A stretch of 64,000 bases of DNA from Alteromonas australica (GCF_000730385.1 NZ_CP008849.1:1984001-2048000); one strand, 5' to 3'. Counted from the first letter of the stretch, positions 1 to 12,160 are shown. Translations and numbers: made by a program. The notes: a model not told the origin generated them from the letters alone.

Positions 1-1400
1 CGATGTAGATAAGCATCAATGGCGCCATTTTCGTCTAATGTGGCTTCAACATGCTGCGCAGATACGGCGTGATAAAACCCATGTTGAATGTCATCTTCCC
101 GTGTCCATTGCACACGAATGGCCTGGCCTGTTTTCATTGACAGATAAGCAGCTTCCGCAGAAAAGTCAGGCTTTGATTTACGCCCAAACCCGCCGCCTAA
201 CAAGGTGACGTTAACGGTGACCTTATCTTGCTCAATACCCAGCATGGCTGCCACTGTGGCCATGTCTGCCTGTGGGTTTTGTGTGGCAGCCCATATCTCA
301 ACGGCACCGTTGCTAAAAAGAGCAGTGGCGCAGGGCGGCTCCATCGGCGCCTGAGCTAAATGGGGGACATAATAATCGGCCATCAGTTTATCATCGGCGT
401 TGTTCAGCCGAGCTAATGCATCCCCTTTTTCTCTAACATGAGATTGTGGACTATTGACCGTGTCTAACAGTTGTTGTTTGAACGCGTCAGAATTGTAGCT
501 GCCATTTGCACCATCATTCCATTCTACTTTGAGTGCTTTACGGCCTTGCCAAGCCGCCCAGGTGTTGTTGGCTATAACCGCTACACCGCCTTTGGGTTGA
601 AATTGTAGCGCGCCCTTAGGCGCGGGAATTTCAACCACATCAACCACGCCTTTAATGGCTTTTGCCGCGGCACTGTCTACATTTTTAATGGTGCCGCCAA
701 CCACTGGTGGGCGTAAAATCACTGCCACCAGAGCACTAGGTGTACGTACATCGGCGGCAAAGGTTGCTTTACCCGTTACAATATCGTGCAAATCAATATG
801 GGCCATACCCGTATTAATATAACGCCATTCACTTTTGTCCTTCAGAGGGATTTCTTCTGAGACTGGAGGCGTGAAGGTAAGTGCATCGGCAACAAGTTCT
901 TTGTAACTCAGGGTTTTACCCGAGGTATGGGTAACCTTATGTTGCACTGCGGAACAAGTATCAGGCGCAACGCCCCATCTTGCTGCTGCCGCATGCTGCA
1001 TCATATAGCGGACACTTGCGCCCATTTCTCTTAAGCGCTGCATGTTGTAGCGGATACTACGTGAGCCGTCAGTGTTTTGATCGCCGTACTTAGGGTCGCC
1101 CTTGCCTTGGATAACCTTTACCATGTTCCAATCGGCTTCCATCTCATCTGCCACAATTTGCGCAATGGCGGTACGAATTTGCTGGCCCATTTCAGAACGG
1201 TGGCACGTTACTTCAACCACACCATCAGGGCGCAGTGCAACAAAAAGGTTGGCTTGTCTGGCGTCATTGGCAGGCTGTGCCAATACGCCGGCTAATACCC
1301 GCGGCGCGGCGCCCATAAAGTAGGTGCCCATTACCAGTGCGCCAGCGGCGGCTGAGGTTTTCAAGAAGCGACGTCGATTCATGTCGAAATACTGGCTCAT
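1..1400 (-). CDS. Molybdopterin-binding large subunit of an IorB-type oxidoreductase, partial
   Basis: The gene starts at 1400 and runs off the left edge, so about 466 N-terminal residues are visible of a family that is usually 700-750 long. The N-terminus carries a twin-arginine signal (R9-R11 followed by FLK) and a hydrophobic stretch, so the folded cofactor-loaded enzyme is probably exported by Tat. The body matches the xanthine dehydrogenase/isoquinoline 1-oxidoreductase beta family, including a [12 protein letters not shown] motif in the molybdopterin region. Such enzymes hydroxylate aldehydes or N-heterocycles; the substrate cannot be read from sequence. Its ATG overlaps the stop of the upstream iron-sulfur subunit by 4 nt (ATGA), so the two are probably translationally coupled and form one complex. 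Confidence 0.9.
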   Translation of the reverse strand, partial: MSQYFDMNRRRFLKTSAAAGALVMGTYFMGAAPRVLAGVLAQPANDARQANLFVALRPDGVVEVTCHRSEMGQQIRTAIAQIVADEMEADWNMVKVIQGKGDPKYGDQNTDGSRSIRYNMQRLREMGASVRYMMQHAAAARWGVAPDTCSAVQHKVTHTSGKTLSYKELVADALTFTPPVSEEIPLKDKSEWRYINTGMAHIDLHDIVTGKATFAADVRTPSALVAVILRPPVVGGTIKNVDSAAAKAIKGVVDVVEIPAPKGALQFQPKGGVAVIANNTWAAWQGRKALKVEWNDGANGSYNSDAFKQQLLDTVNSPQSHVREKGDALARLNNADDKLMADYYVPHLAQAPMEPPCATALFSNGAVEIWAATQNPQADMATVAAMLGIEQDKVTVNVTLLGGGFGRKSKPDFSAEAAYLSMKTGQAIRVQWTREDDIQHGFYHAVSAQHVEATLDENGAIDAYLH

Positions 1401-1939
1401 GCTTCTTCTCCCAGGGTGTCAGGCGTGAAGTAATTCACCCCTGATTTACCCGATGTGCTCACTGTCATCGACTTTGCCGCCGATTTAATGGCTTTATGTA
1501 TACGGGGGTAGGTACCACAACGGCAAATATTGCCCGACATATTTTGAACAATTTCTTCGTCACTGGGATTTGGGTTGCTGGATAATAAACTGGCTGCTTG
1601 CATCATCTGGCCACATTGACAGAAGCCGCACTGGGGCACTTTGTGTTCAACCCAAGCTTGCTGAACGGGATGATCGCCATCGGCACTTAGGCCTTCAATG
1701 GTGGTAATGGCTTTTCCTGCCACCGCAGAAAGAGGTAATACACAAGAACGCTGTGCCATGCCATCAATATGAACGGTACACGCACCGCATTGTGCCATGC
1801 CGCAGCCAAATTTAGGGCCAGTTAAATTAAGTTCGTCGCGTAAGTACCAAAGGACGGGCGTAGTGGGGTCGCCAGCAAATTCACGTGTTTCACCGTTAAC
1901 GGTAAACGTTACCATGGTTGAGTCTCCATTTTTTGCCAT
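1397..1939 (-). CDS. (2Fe-2S) small subunit of the molybdenum oxidoreductase (IorA-like)
   Basis: This 180-residue protein has the two-cluster layout of xanthine dehydrogenase-family small subunits. A plant-type ferredoxin domain holds C46, C51, C54 and C66. A C-terminal four-helix domain holds C104, C107, C139 and C141 (CGFC and CRC patterns). It should pass electrons from the molybdenum site of the adjacent large subunit to an external acceptor. An internal ATG at residue 9 is an equally reasonable start, because family members usually begin close to the VTFTVNG strand. The tail after residue 155 is longer than in minimal family members. The gene is first in a two-gene operon with a 4-nt overlap to the large subunit. 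Confidence 0.92.
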   Translation of the reverse strand: MAKNGDSTMVTFTVNGETREFAGDPTTPVLWYLRDELNLTGPKFGCGMAQCGACTVHIDGMAQRSCVLPLSAVAGKAITTIEGLSADGDHPVQQAWVEHKVPQCGFCQCGQMMQAASLLSSNPNPSDEEIVQNMSGNICRCGTYPRIHKAIKSAAKSMTVSTSGKSGVNYFTPDTLGEEA

Positions 1940-2244
1940 TTTGCCGGACTAAGCCCGGGCTAAATGACGTATTTGCCTGTTCGAAATAAAGCGCCAGCCA
2001 TGTTTTTTATTTTATGCAGCTGTAGCATTAGCCTAAAAGTTAGCATGAATTAGGGTAATGAACATGAAGTTAAGATTAATCTAGCGGCGCGTGCGATAAA
2101 GAGTGCACTATAAAAGGTGGAAAGTTGAGTCGTTTGCAGGAATAGGCAATAGATAAGCAGGATAAGACAACAGGATGAGTCACACGTTGTGACTGGCAGC
2201 ACGCATCAACGGGGAAACGGCTGCCCATTAAGAAGGGTTAAACC
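1940..2244. other. Intergenic gap, no feature recognised
   Basis: This stretch separates two minus-strand genes. It must carry the downstream end of the 75-residue membrane-protein gene and the promoter of the oxidoreductase operon. I see no convincing hairpin-plus-T terminator, tRNA or repeat in it. Confidence 0.5.
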
Positions 2245-2472
2245 CTAACACTTTTTTCGACTAAGCTTACGCAATAAGAAGAAGCGGTCGAGCTTTTTCG
2301 CGCCAACCGACATGGTGCTTTGACTATACTTGAGCCAGCCTCGCGCTCGCGGCCAATCGTAACTTAGCAGCATTAACCCACTAATAACGAGTAAAATAGA
2401 ACCGGGCAGTAGAGTGAGTACGATGCCAGCAATAAAAAGTAACCCACCTAGAGTAAGCCGAACAATCTTCAT
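2245..2472 (-). CDS. Small membrane protein, PGPGW-like
   Basis: A 75-residue protein with a hydrophobic stretch over roughly residues 7-40, probably one hairpin or two short membrane segments, followed by a strongly basic C-terminal tail. The segment LLPGSILLVISGLMLLSYDWPRA resembles the short transmembrane PGPGW family (a Pro-Gly turn between helices), but the match is from memory and partial. There is no enzymatic motif. It stands alone between the oxidoreductase operon and the divergent dehydrogenase gene. The function is unknown. Confidence 0.7.
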   Translation of the reverse strand: MKIVRLTLGGLLFIAGIVLTLLPGSILLVISGLMLLSYDWPRARGWLKYSQSTMSVGAKKLDRFFLLRKLSRKKC

Positions 2473-2754
2473 GCTTGTATCCCTTTCAATGATATCTGCA
2501 AATGCAGCATGTTATTAACATAAAGTGTGTAGTAAAAACCGGAAAAAGCCAATGAATAAAGTGTAAAAGAATGTATGGATTTGTCAGGCGCAGGTATCTC
2601 AAAGCGTCACTGCCAAATAGGTTGGTTGTTGGAAAGTGCTAAATAGGACTAGCTTATAGCAATAAACCCCATGAAAATTGTTTAATTGTATAGAGGGAAA
2701 ATCACGGCTTGGTTATACTAAGCCATCTACGCATTTCCCAGAGGTTGTATTGCA

Positions 2755-5700
2755 TTGAGTTTGCCACGAGTCGCGCCCCAGCAAAGTCTTTTAGAACACT
2801 ATCAAGCGTACATAAACGCACTTTCCGCATCTTCGTTTAAAGGCGATATTGAATACAGTTACGCCAGTCGGCTGGCGGTCGCTACAGACAACTCGGTTTA
2901 CCAGAAGCTTCCCCAGGCGGTAGTTTTTCCTACCTGTGTTGAAGATCTAAAGCTTATTGGCGAGTTGGTGAAAGCACATCCTCTGGTGCGTTTTTCTGCC
3001 CGCGGTGGCGGTACCGGCACAAACGGACAAAGTCTTACCGACGGTATTGTGGTAGATGTGTCTCGCCATATGAATAAAGTGCTAGAAATTAATGTTGAAG
3101 AACAATGGGTGAGGGTGCAAGCCGGGGTGGTCAAAGATGCCCTAAACGATGCATTACGCCCCCACGGCTTTTTCTTTTCTCCAGATTTATCTACGAGTAA
3201 TCGCGCTACCGTTGGCGGAATGATAAATACTGACGCCTCTGGTCAAGGCTCTTTGGTGTACGGAAAAACCAGCGATCACGTGTTAGGGCTAACCTCGGTA
3301 CTCGCCAATGGTGAAGTGCTCCACACGTCGCCAATGTCGGTCGATGAAGCCAAAGCCCGCGCCGAAAATACCGATGGTTATGGCCGTATTCTTTCTCAAG
3401 TGCTTGAAACTTGCGTGGGTAAGCGCCAAGCCATTGTGGAAAAATTCCCACGATTAAATCGCTTTTTAACGGGTTACGATTTAGAACACGCTTATGATGA
3501 GGCTAATGTGAGTATCGATGTTAGCCGTTTAATTGCGGGCTCGGAAGGCTCTTTAGCGATGGTGGCAGAGGCAAAGCTTTCCCTGACGCCAATTGCGACG
3601 CACAAAGCCTTAGTGAACATTAAATATGACTCTTTTGAATCGGCATTACGTCATGCGCCTGCGATGGTGGCGGCCAACGCGACATCAGTAGAAACGGTAG
3701 ATTCCAAGGTACTTAACCTAGCAAAGACAGACATTATTTGGCATTCCATTGCAGATCTCATCACTGATATTCCTAACAAAGACATGTTAGGCCTCAACAT
3801 GGTGGAATATAACAGTAATGATGAAGGGGAGATAAAAGCCCGAATTGCAGAGTTGGAAGCCAGGCTAACCAAAGCCGCTGAAACAGGTGAAGGCGGCGTC
3901 ATTGGTTATCAGGTGACGTTTAACAAAGCCGATATAGGTCGGATTTATGCTATGCGTAAAAAGGCAGTAGGGCTGTTAGGGAAAACCAAAGGTGCACAAA
4001 AGCCCATAGCCTTTGCCGAAGACACAGCGGTTCCCCCTGAAAACCTTGCCGACTTTATAATGGCATTTAGAGCGCTTCTTGATAGCCATGGCCTTCAATA
4101 TGGGATGTTTGGCCATGTTGACGCGGGCGTATTGCATGTTCGCCCGGCACTCGATTTATGCGACGTTGAACAAGAAAAACTCATGCATCAAATTTCTGAT
4201 GAAGTGGTAGCGTTAGTCGCGAAATACGGTGGCCTCATGTGGGGCGAGCACGGTAAAGGTTACCGAAGCGAATACGGACCCGCTTTTTTCGGAGAGTCTT
4301 TGTTCACAGAACTGCGTAAAATAAAGACCGCGTTCGATCCGCTCAATAAAATGAACCCCGGTAAAATTTGTACGCCTTTAAATAGTCAGGATGAGCTGGT
4401 TAAAGTCAGTGACACCAAACGTGCTACGTTTGATAGAACTATTCCTGTGGCTTTTAAGCAGGCGTTCGCGCCGGCCATGGAGTGCAATGGTAACGGCCTG
4501 TGCTTCAATTACGACACCACATCACCCATGTGCCCGTCTAGCAAGGTAACTCGTGACCGACGTCATAGCCCTAAGGGACGGGCTGGGTTAATTAGAGAGT
4601 GGATCCGCTTATTGGGGAAAGAAGGTGTAGACACCCATGCCTTAAGTGCTGAGCAATTTGATACCTCGTTTTGGCAGCGATTCCAAAACAGCCGTAACAA
4701 ACAGAATCAAGATGACTTTTCCCATGAAGTGCTAGATGCAATGAACGGTTGCTTGGCGTGTAAGTCGTGCTCCAGCCAATGCCCTGTGAAAGTAGATGTG
4801 CCTGAATTTAGGGCCACATTTTTGTCTATTTATTATCAGAGATATATGCGCCCAGCCAAGGATTATCTTGTTGCCAATATAGAGCGTATGGCACCGATTA
4901 TGGCGAAAGTGCCCGGCCTGGTAAATGTGTTTTTGAAAGCACCTTGGATGCAGCGCGCCATCGAGAAAACGGTGGGTTACGTTGATACACCCATATTGTC
5001 TCAACCGCCGTTAACCCAGCGGGTGGAAGCTAAGGTAACACAATATAACTATGATGCTTTACGTGGCTTAAGCGAAACGCAAAAGGCAAACACAGTATTG
5101 ATAGTGCAAGACCCTTTTACCAGTTTTTATGACGCCAGCGTGGTGGAAGACTACGTGTCATTAGTAAGTGCGCTAGGTTTTACCCCAGTGTTGCTACCCT
5201 TTAAGCCCAATGGTAAACCTGAACACGTCAAAGGCTTTTTGTCGCGCTTTGCAAAAACAGCAAAAAACACCGCTGAATTTCTAAACGAAGTGGCATCACT
5301 TAACATTCCCATGGTGGGCGTCGATGCCTCTTTAGTGCTGTGCTACCGTGATGAATATGTGAAAACCTTGGGAGAGGCCCGTGGCGATTTTCATGTGCTT
5401 ACCGTGAATGAATGGCTAGCCATGGTGCCAGACTCAACATTTGCTAATGTAAGCAAGGGCGCACAGAAGCCATTGGCTCTGCTAAGTCACTGTACTGAAA
5501 AAACGGCAATGCCAGCCTCAGAAAAAGACTGGCAGGCTATTTTTGCTAAAGTAGGCCAGCCTGTTGATATTGTGGCGGTAGGGTGTTGTGGTATGGCTGG
5601 TACATACGGCCATGAAGCCGAGCAAAAAGAAAAGTCTTTAGCGATTTATGGTTTAAGTTGGGAACAAGCGCTTAAACAGTATCCGCAAGACGCCATTATG

Positions 5701-5796
5701 GCCACGGGCTATTCTTGTCGTAGTCAGGTTGCCAGAATAGAGCAGTTTAAGCCTCGTCATCCGCTACAGTGTTTACTTGCGGTATTACAACAATAA
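2755..5796 (+). CDS. ydiJ: FAD/4Fe-4S D-2-hydroxyacid dehydrogenase, YdiJ family
   Basis: A 1013-residue fused enzyme. It has an N-terminal FAD-binding PCMH domain (GGGTGTNGQSL at about residues 83-93), an FAD-oxidase C-terminal domain to about residue 540, a cysteine-rich segment near 578, a ferredoxin-like CxxCxxCxxxC motif at C666-C676, and a C-terminal CCG-type domain with VGCCGMAGTYGHE near 945. This layout and length match E. coli YdiJ, reported to oxidise D-2-hydroxyglutarate. The start is TTG at 2755, with GAGG about 10 nt upstream; there is no nearby in-frame ATG. It is monocistronic, convergent with the following GNAT gene. Confidence 0.9.
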   Translation: MSLPRVAPQQSLLEHYQAYINALSASSFKGDIEYSYASRLAVATDNSVYQKLPQAVVFPTCVEDLKLIGELVKAHPLVRFSARGGGTGTNGQSLTDGIVVDVSRHMNKVLEINVEEQWVRVQAGVVKDALNDALRPHGFFFSPDLSTSNRATVGGMINTDASGQGSLVYGKTSDHVLGLTSVLANGEVLHTSPMSVDEAKARAENTDGYGRILSQVLETCVGKRQAIVEKFPRLNRFLTGYDLEHAYDEANVSIDVSRLIAGSEGSLAMVAEAKLSLTPIATHKALVNIKYDSFESALRHAPAMVAANATSVETVDSKVLNLAKTDIIWHSIADLITDIPNKDMLGLNMVEYNSNDEGEIKARIAELEARLTKAAETGEGGVIGYQVTFNKADIGRIYAMRKKAVGLLGKTKGAQKPIAFAEDTAVPPENLADFIMAFRALLDSHGLQYGMFGHVDAGVLHVRPALDLCDVEQEKLMHQISDEVVALVAKYGGLMWGEHGKGYRSEYGPAFFGESLFTELRKIKTAFDPLNKMNPGKICTPLNSQDELVKVSDTKRATFDRTIPVAFKQAFAPAMECNGNGLCFNYDTTSPMCPSSKVTRDRRHSPKGRAGLIREWIRLLGKEGVDTHALSAEQFDTSFWQRFQNSRNKQNQDDFSHEVLDAMNGCLACKSCSSQCPVKVDVPEFRATFLSIYYQRYMRPAKDYLVANIERMAPIMAKVPGLVNVFLKAPWMQRAIEKTVGYVDTPILSQPPLTQRVEAKVTQYNYDALRGLSETQKANTVLIVQDPFTSFYDASVVEDYVSLVSALGFTPVLLPFKPNGKPEHVKGFLSRFAKTAKNTAEFLNEVASLNIPMVGVDASLVLCYRDEYVKTLGEARGDFHVLTVNEWLAMVPDSTFANVSKGAQKPLALLSHCTEKTAMPASEKDWQAIFAKVGQPVDIVAVGCCGMAGTYGHEAEQKEKSLAIYGLSWEQALKQYPQDAIMATGYSCRSQVARIEQFKPRHPLQCLLAVLQQ

Positions 5797-5865
5797 GCAC
5801 ACATCAGGGATGGCAAAAGCCAGCGTTTGGCGATTAGCATTGAAACCCCTCACGCTGACATGCAG

Positions 5866-6324
5866 TTAATGCATTTGGGATACATCAGGCAAAGGAAAAC
5901 GTTCAGCAGGGCAGCACATACGCTGCCTTGGTATACCGCCGTCCATAAATACCTTACCGTCGGGCTTAAACCCTAGTTGACTGTGATAAGACACACTATC
6001 TAAAGAAAGGTTAACGCGAAGGGTGGCGAGGCGCTGCTTTTTTGCGATATCAATGAGTGCCGCGAAAAGTGCGCGGTACACACTCAAGTGGCGGTGATTG
6101 CGCTTAACCGCAATGCGGCCAATTTCGCCGCATTGGGTTAATCTGCCGGTGGCGATGGGCGTATTGTTTTCCGCTACCACCAGCACATGGAACGCGTTTT
6201 TATCGCGCTCGTCAAATTCGCTATCTGGTGACAATTGCCACTCTAATACGAAGACATGTTCCCTTAGTGCCTTAAGTCGACTTTGATTCCGTTCCCAATC
6301 AACGTTTTCGATGGTAAACGACAT
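5866..6324 (-). CDS. GNAT-fold acetyltransferase-like protein with altered acetyl-CoA loop
   Basis: A 152-residue single-domain protein with the GNAT order: strand ending in a conserved TGRL (residues 59-62), then GEIGRIAV (66-73), helix, and a late SYHSQLGFKP strand-turn typical of the family. The pyrophosphate-binding loop, normally R/Q-x-x-G-x-G/A, reads R78-H-L-S-V-Y here and lacks the glycines, so CoA binding may be unusual or lost. The substrate is unknown. It lies 9 nt upstream of the roxA stop-to-start interval on the other side and convergent to ydiJ; it could be the last gene of a roxA-GNAT transcript, since roxA ends only 9 nt before its ATG. Confidence 0.8.
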   Translation of the reverse strand: MSFTIENVDWERNQSRLKALREHVFVLEWQLSPDSEFDERDKNAFHVLVVAENNTPIATGRLTQCGEIGRIAVKRNHRHLSVYRALFAALIDIAKKQRLATLRVNLSLDSVSYHSQLGFKPDGKVFMDGGIPRQRMCCPAERFPLPDVSQMH

Positions 6325-6333
6325 AGTGAATAT

Positions 6334-7452
6334 TTATGCTTCCAACCATTCCCAGTAGCCCTTATTAATGAGTGTAGTTAAGGTTTCTAAAAAAGCAAAA
6401 CTGGGTGGTTTTTCATGCATGTTCACGTCAATTATGTGGGAGTTTAGCAAAAGTTCCACCCATGCCTTGTCGTCGGGCTGAAAATCAAACCTTTCACCGT
6501 TAACGTAAAAATAGTCAGCGTGTGGCAAATCTGTCATCATTCCTCTCACGCCAGGGGCACTTGCCAGCGGCGCACCGGTTAGGAAGGCTTGTTCAATATC
6601 GTCACGGGTATACAATTCTTCGGGGGGATATTCTGGCAACCCTTGTTCACTTAAACTCGCCAGCATGGCATGGGTGAAATGGTCACTTTCAATACAGGCG
6701 ATGAGTTGCTGCTTTAATTGCGTTATCTCTTTTTGCGTAAGCGTAGCCGGTAACACTGAGGGGGCACGATTAGGATCAGTGTACATGTCATTGCCTTCAC
6801 CGGTTTCCAACATAAACGACAGACTATCTGCCAGTTGATGGCTATCAGGCGCTCTAAAACCAACCGAATAAGTCAGGCAGTCTTCAAGGGCGACACCATC
6901 GTGGGGCCACCCAGGGGGAATATAAAGCACATCACCGGGTTGCAATACTTCATCTATCACTGGCTCAAACCCCGGTATTTGCTTTAATTTAGGGTGGGGG
7001 AATATATCCTCATAATGGCCAGGGGCACCTACACGCCAGCGCCTGCTCCCTTTACCTTGCACTAAAAACACATCGTATTGATCGATATGTGCACCTACAC
7101 CCGCGCCTTCAGTGGCAAAACTTACCATTAAGTCATCTAAGCGCCAGTGTGGCAAAAAGCGAAAAGGTTCAAATACGGGCGCTACATCATGTATGTATCT
7201 GTCTACCCCTTGAACAAGCAGAGTCCAACTGCCTACACACGCGCGAGTGAAATCACTAATAGGCCCTTGTTCAACATCCCATTGACCGTCGAGGTAACGG
7301 ATAATTCGGCTATCAACCTCTTCTTCTTGTGCCAACCCAGCAAGGTCGTGCTCATCAATAGGATCGTTAAAGGAAGAAAATAAGCCGCGGATCACCACTG
7401 GCTTCTGTTGCCAAAAATGAGAAAGAAAGTGTTGAATATCGAACGTGTGCAT
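6334..7452 (-). CDS. roxA: Ribosomal protein uL16 3-hydroxylase RoxA (JmjC/cupin)
   Basis: A 2-oxoglutarate/Fe(II) oxygenase homologous to E. coli YcfD/RoxA, which hydroxylates an arginine of ribosomal protein L16. From the ATG at 7452 it is 372 residues, the family length. The longer open frame to 7593 overlaps the upstream cyclase gene and adds unrelated residues, so I reject it. The Fe ligands are visible in the HxD motif of GAHIDQYDVF and in the distal His of PPGWPHDGV. The C-terminal half is the winged-helix-like part used for dimerisation and substrate binding. It lies downstream of the nucleotide cyclase gene on the same strand with a 65-nt gap. Confidence 0.93.
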   Translation of the reverse strand: MHTFDIQHFLSHFWQQKPVVIRGLFSSFNDPIDEHDLAGLAQEEEVDSRIIRYLDGQWDVEQGPISDFTRACVGSWTLLVQGVDRYIHDVAPVFEPFRFLPHWRLDDLMVSFATEGAGVGAHIDQYDVFLVQGKGSRRWRVGAPGHYEDIFPHPKLKQIPGFEPVIDEVLQPGDVLYIPPGWPHDGVALEDCLTYSVGFRAPDSHQLADSLSFMLETGEGNDMYTDPNRAPSVLPATLTQKEITQLKQQLIACIESDHFTHAMLASLSEQGLPEYPPEELYTRDDIEQAFLTGAPLASAPGVRGMMTDLPHADYFYVNGERFDFQPDDKAWVELLLNSHIIDVNMHEKPPSFAFLETLTTLINKGYWEWLEA

Positions 7453-7517
7453 AGCAAAACCTATAGTAAACAAGGTGGGTATTATGAGCCATAGAAAGCG
7501 GGCTTGCCACCATAGAC

Positions 7518-8720
7518 TTAAGCTTGGGGTATGAAACGGCGGTACGCATTCAGTACACCTATCTTCGATGCTACCTGAGTGTGCTCGAAGCAAGGCTTAA
7601 GATGGCGAGGTAATAACGAATAACTGCTAGGGCAAAGTAGCACAGTATTGCCTTCGCTAGCCTGTTCTAACATGGCGGCCAAGTTTACCGTTTTACCCCA
7701 CACATCGAATGTGCCATGTTGGCGATTTGGCATACCTGCTGTTACTGCGCCAGTGGCAATGCCTAACCGCAAGTAACAAGGCCATTGTTGTTGGTGACAT
7801 ATCACTTGAAACCGTTTCTGCGCGTAAACGGCGAAGTTTTGCATATTCGCGATATGTTGGGACTGGCGCGTTGCAGCGGTGTTTAGTTCGTCTGTTTCGT
7901 TAACCTTACCGGCGATACCACATATTGCCATGTACTCGTCGCCATTGGTTTTGAGCGGAAACACGTCATACGTTGGCGATACACTGTCTAATGCTGCGTA
8001 AAATCGGTCTAAGGTATCGATGACCTTTAATTCGCCATGGCGTGCAACCAGTTGTTGATAGTCCTTTACGTCGGCAAAAAGCACGCAGCAGAAATTGAAA
8101 TGTTGCCGGTTCTGGTCACCTGTGGGCGAATGAAATAAAACCTGAATGGCCGGAGTAGACTGAATTAACAATGACTTGGCGTGCTGGTATTGGGTTTTAA
8201 GTTGCCACCACTGTTTAGCATTGTGTCGATAGGTTGCGATGGACACGGCAACGCAGGTTAGGGTGAGGGTAATACTGTTACCCCTACGTACCGCCAATAG
8301 CCAGCCTTCAAGTGCGTGGCTCAAATATAAGTCTAACGTACAAAAACTAACGGCATATAGCAGTGCCCATAGCATGCGTTCTCGCTGTTCAAACGAATGG
8401 AAAAAATACGCGCAGCACAAACAGCCCACTAACAAAAAATGCTGAATATAAACGTCTTGCGACCACAGTAATGTGGCAAACACGAGGTAAGAATAGTATC
8501 CAAAAAGTAAGCATGTTCTTGCCATTGGTATTTGTTTGTTAAGGCTAAATAGGACAGCCAACAAAGCGATAAGCAAATGCGCCAGTAAATTAAGCCAAAC
8601 TAGAGGGTGAGGGGCATAGCGGATAAGTAGGGGAAGTTGCAAGCATAGCCCCATACAAAATAGCAAACTGGTGGTGGTTAATAAGGGCTTAAGTTTTATT
8701 GTGTGGATGTGAGTGGCCAT
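7518..8720 (-). CDS. Membrane class III adenylate/guanylate cyclase-like protein
   Basis: A 400-residue protein. Residues 12-160 hold about six hydrophobic helices (a MASE-like integral membrane sensor). A short linker follows, then a class III cyclase catalytic domain from about 207 to 395. The metal-binding aspartates are D217 (LFADVKDY) and D261 (KTNGDEY). The purine-recognition pair K257 and D339 (FDVWGKTVN) predicts ATP as substrate. N346 is present, but the transition-state Arg expected four residues later is M350, so activity is uncertain. A strong terminator separates it from purB upstream, so it has its own promoter. It is probably the first gene of a cyclase-roxA-GNAT transcript. 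Confidence 0.88.
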   Translation of the reverse strand: MATHIHTIKLKPLLTTTSLLFCMGLCLQLPLLIRYAPHPLVWLNLLAHLLIALLAVLFSLNKQIPMARTCLLFGYYSYLVFATLLWSQDVYIQHFLLVGCLCCAYFFHSFEQRERMLWALLYAVSFCTLDLYLSHALEGWLLAVRRGNSITLTLTCVAVSIATYRHNAKQWWQLKTQYQHAKSLLIQSTPAIQVLFHSPTGDQNRQHFNFCCVLFADVKDYQQLVARHGELKVIDTLDRFYAALDSVSPTYDVFPLKTNGDEYMAICGIAGKVNETDELNTAATRQSQHIANMQNFAVYAQKRFQVICHQQQWPCYLRLGIATGAVTAGMPNRQHGTFDVWGKTVNLAAMLEQASEGNTVLLCPSSYSLLPRHLKPCFEHTQVASKIGVLNAYRRFIPQA

Positions 8721-8731
8721 GCTTGTCTCAT

Positions 8732-8763
8732 AAAAAAAGCGCGGTTGAGTCCGCGCTTTTTAT
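8732..8763 (-). terminator. Rho-independent terminator after purB
   Basis: A perfect 10-bp stem, AAAAGCGCGG paired with CCGCGCTTTT around a TTGAGT loop, flanked by A and T runs. On the minus strand it ends purB transcription before the cyclase gene; the A/T flanks would let it act in both directions. Confidence 0.85.
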
Positions 8764-8784
8764 AGTAAGACAGTTAGCCGAGGC

Positions 8785-10792
<2,008 letters not shown>

Positions 10793-10796
<4 letters not shown>

Positions 10797-11920
10797 CGGA
10801 TATAACTCTCAATGATTCCACCACCCAAGCACACCTCGTCGAGATAGAAAACCGCAGACTGACCCGGCGTAACCGCTTTTTGCGGTTCGTCAAAGATAAC
10901 GCTTATCTGGTCATCCGCTGTGGGGGTGATAGTGCAGGGAATATCAGCTTGGCGATAGCGGGTTTTTACCACCGCGCGGAAAGGTTCGGTTACCGTTTTC
11001 CTGTCTACCCAATGCAATTGCTTAGCAATGAGGCCTTTGGAATACAAACGGGGATGGTTTGCACCTTGGCCTACAATTAACACATTGCGTTCAACATCTT
11101 TATCAACCACATACCAAGGGTCGTCACCGAATTTCGCAAGGCCACCAATGTGAAGCCCTTTACGCTGACCAAGCGTGTGATACATCAAACCTTCATGCGT
11201 GCCTATTTCTTCTCCCTCGGCGGTTTCTATAATACCAGGCTGAGCGGGTAGGTAGCGTGACAGGAAGTCTTTGAACTTGCGTTCACCAATAAAACAGATC
11301 CCTGTAGAGTCTTTTTTATCGTGTGTAATTAGGCCTTGTTCCTCGGCTATTTGGCGAACCAATGGCTTTTCGATATCCCCAACAGGGAACAGCGTTTTGG
11401 CAACGTGCTCTTCACCTAGGGTGTAAAGGAAGTAACTTTGGTCTTTGTTATTGTCTAACCCCCGAAGCATTTGCCACTTGCCATCTTGCTCGCGACGGCG
11501 CACGTAATGACCTGTGGCGATATAATCGGCGCCTAAGTCTTCAGCAGCAAATTCTAAGAACGCTTTAAACTTAATTTCTTTGTTGCACATAATATCGGGG
11601 TTTGGGGTTCGCCCTGCCTTGTATTCCTCAAGGAAGTACTCGAACACATTGTCCCAATATTCTGCGGCAAAATTGATAGTGTGAAGCTCGATACCCAACT
11701 TGTCGGCTACCGCTTGTGCGTCTTTTAAATCTTCTGCGGCTAAGCAATATTCGTCATTGTCATCTTCTTCCCAATTTTTCATGAAAAGACCCTCTACTTG
11801 ATACCCTTGCTGTTGCAGAAGGTAGGCAGAAACAGAAGAGTCGACGCCGCCGGACATGCCGACGATAACTTTTTTGCTAGCGTTTGATTCAATATCAGTC
11901 ACAACGTGATTCACACTCAT
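10793..11920 (-). CDS. mnmA: tRNA-specific 2-thiouridylase
   Basis: MnmA thiolates U34 of tRNA-Lys, -Glu and -Gln, using ATP and sulfur relayed from IscS/TusE. The PP-loop [14 protein letters not shown] is at residues 22-35. The catalytic cysteines lie in [12 protein letters not shown] and in [12 protein letters not shown]. At 375 residues the length is standard. The residues before MSGGVDSS are about 15-20 longer than the E. coli start, but no better internal start is evident. First gene of the mnmA-hflD-purB operon. Confidence 0.97.
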
Positions 11921-12035
11921 TTATAGGCCGGTTTTAAAGGTGGCGGATTTTACCAGAATAATCCTGCCAATTCACATATTTCAGGGCGGGGAGTAAAAAC
12001 AAAAGGTTTCCGTTCCTCGCCCCGTCTCAAATAAG

Positions 12036-12060
12036 AGTAAAAATTGCACTTTCAAGTGCG
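12036..12060 (-). terminator. Likely terminator after rluE
   Basis: On the minus strand, GCACTT and AAGTGC form a short perfect stem (12046-12059) followed by AATTTTTAC. It sits between the stop of rluE and the start of mnmA on the same strand. Confidence 0.5.
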
Positions 12061-12160
12061 CAGAGCGAAAAACACATGCGACAAAATCGCTATATATAAT
12101 AATTAATCGCACTAGTTAAAATTCAGGGGGGAAGTGCGTGTAATGAATCTGTTTTCCCTG

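Noticed and set aside
7453-7593. N-terminal extension of roxA
   Set aside because: The extension overlaps the cyclase gene, has no similarity to RoxA, and the ATG at 7452 restores the family length.
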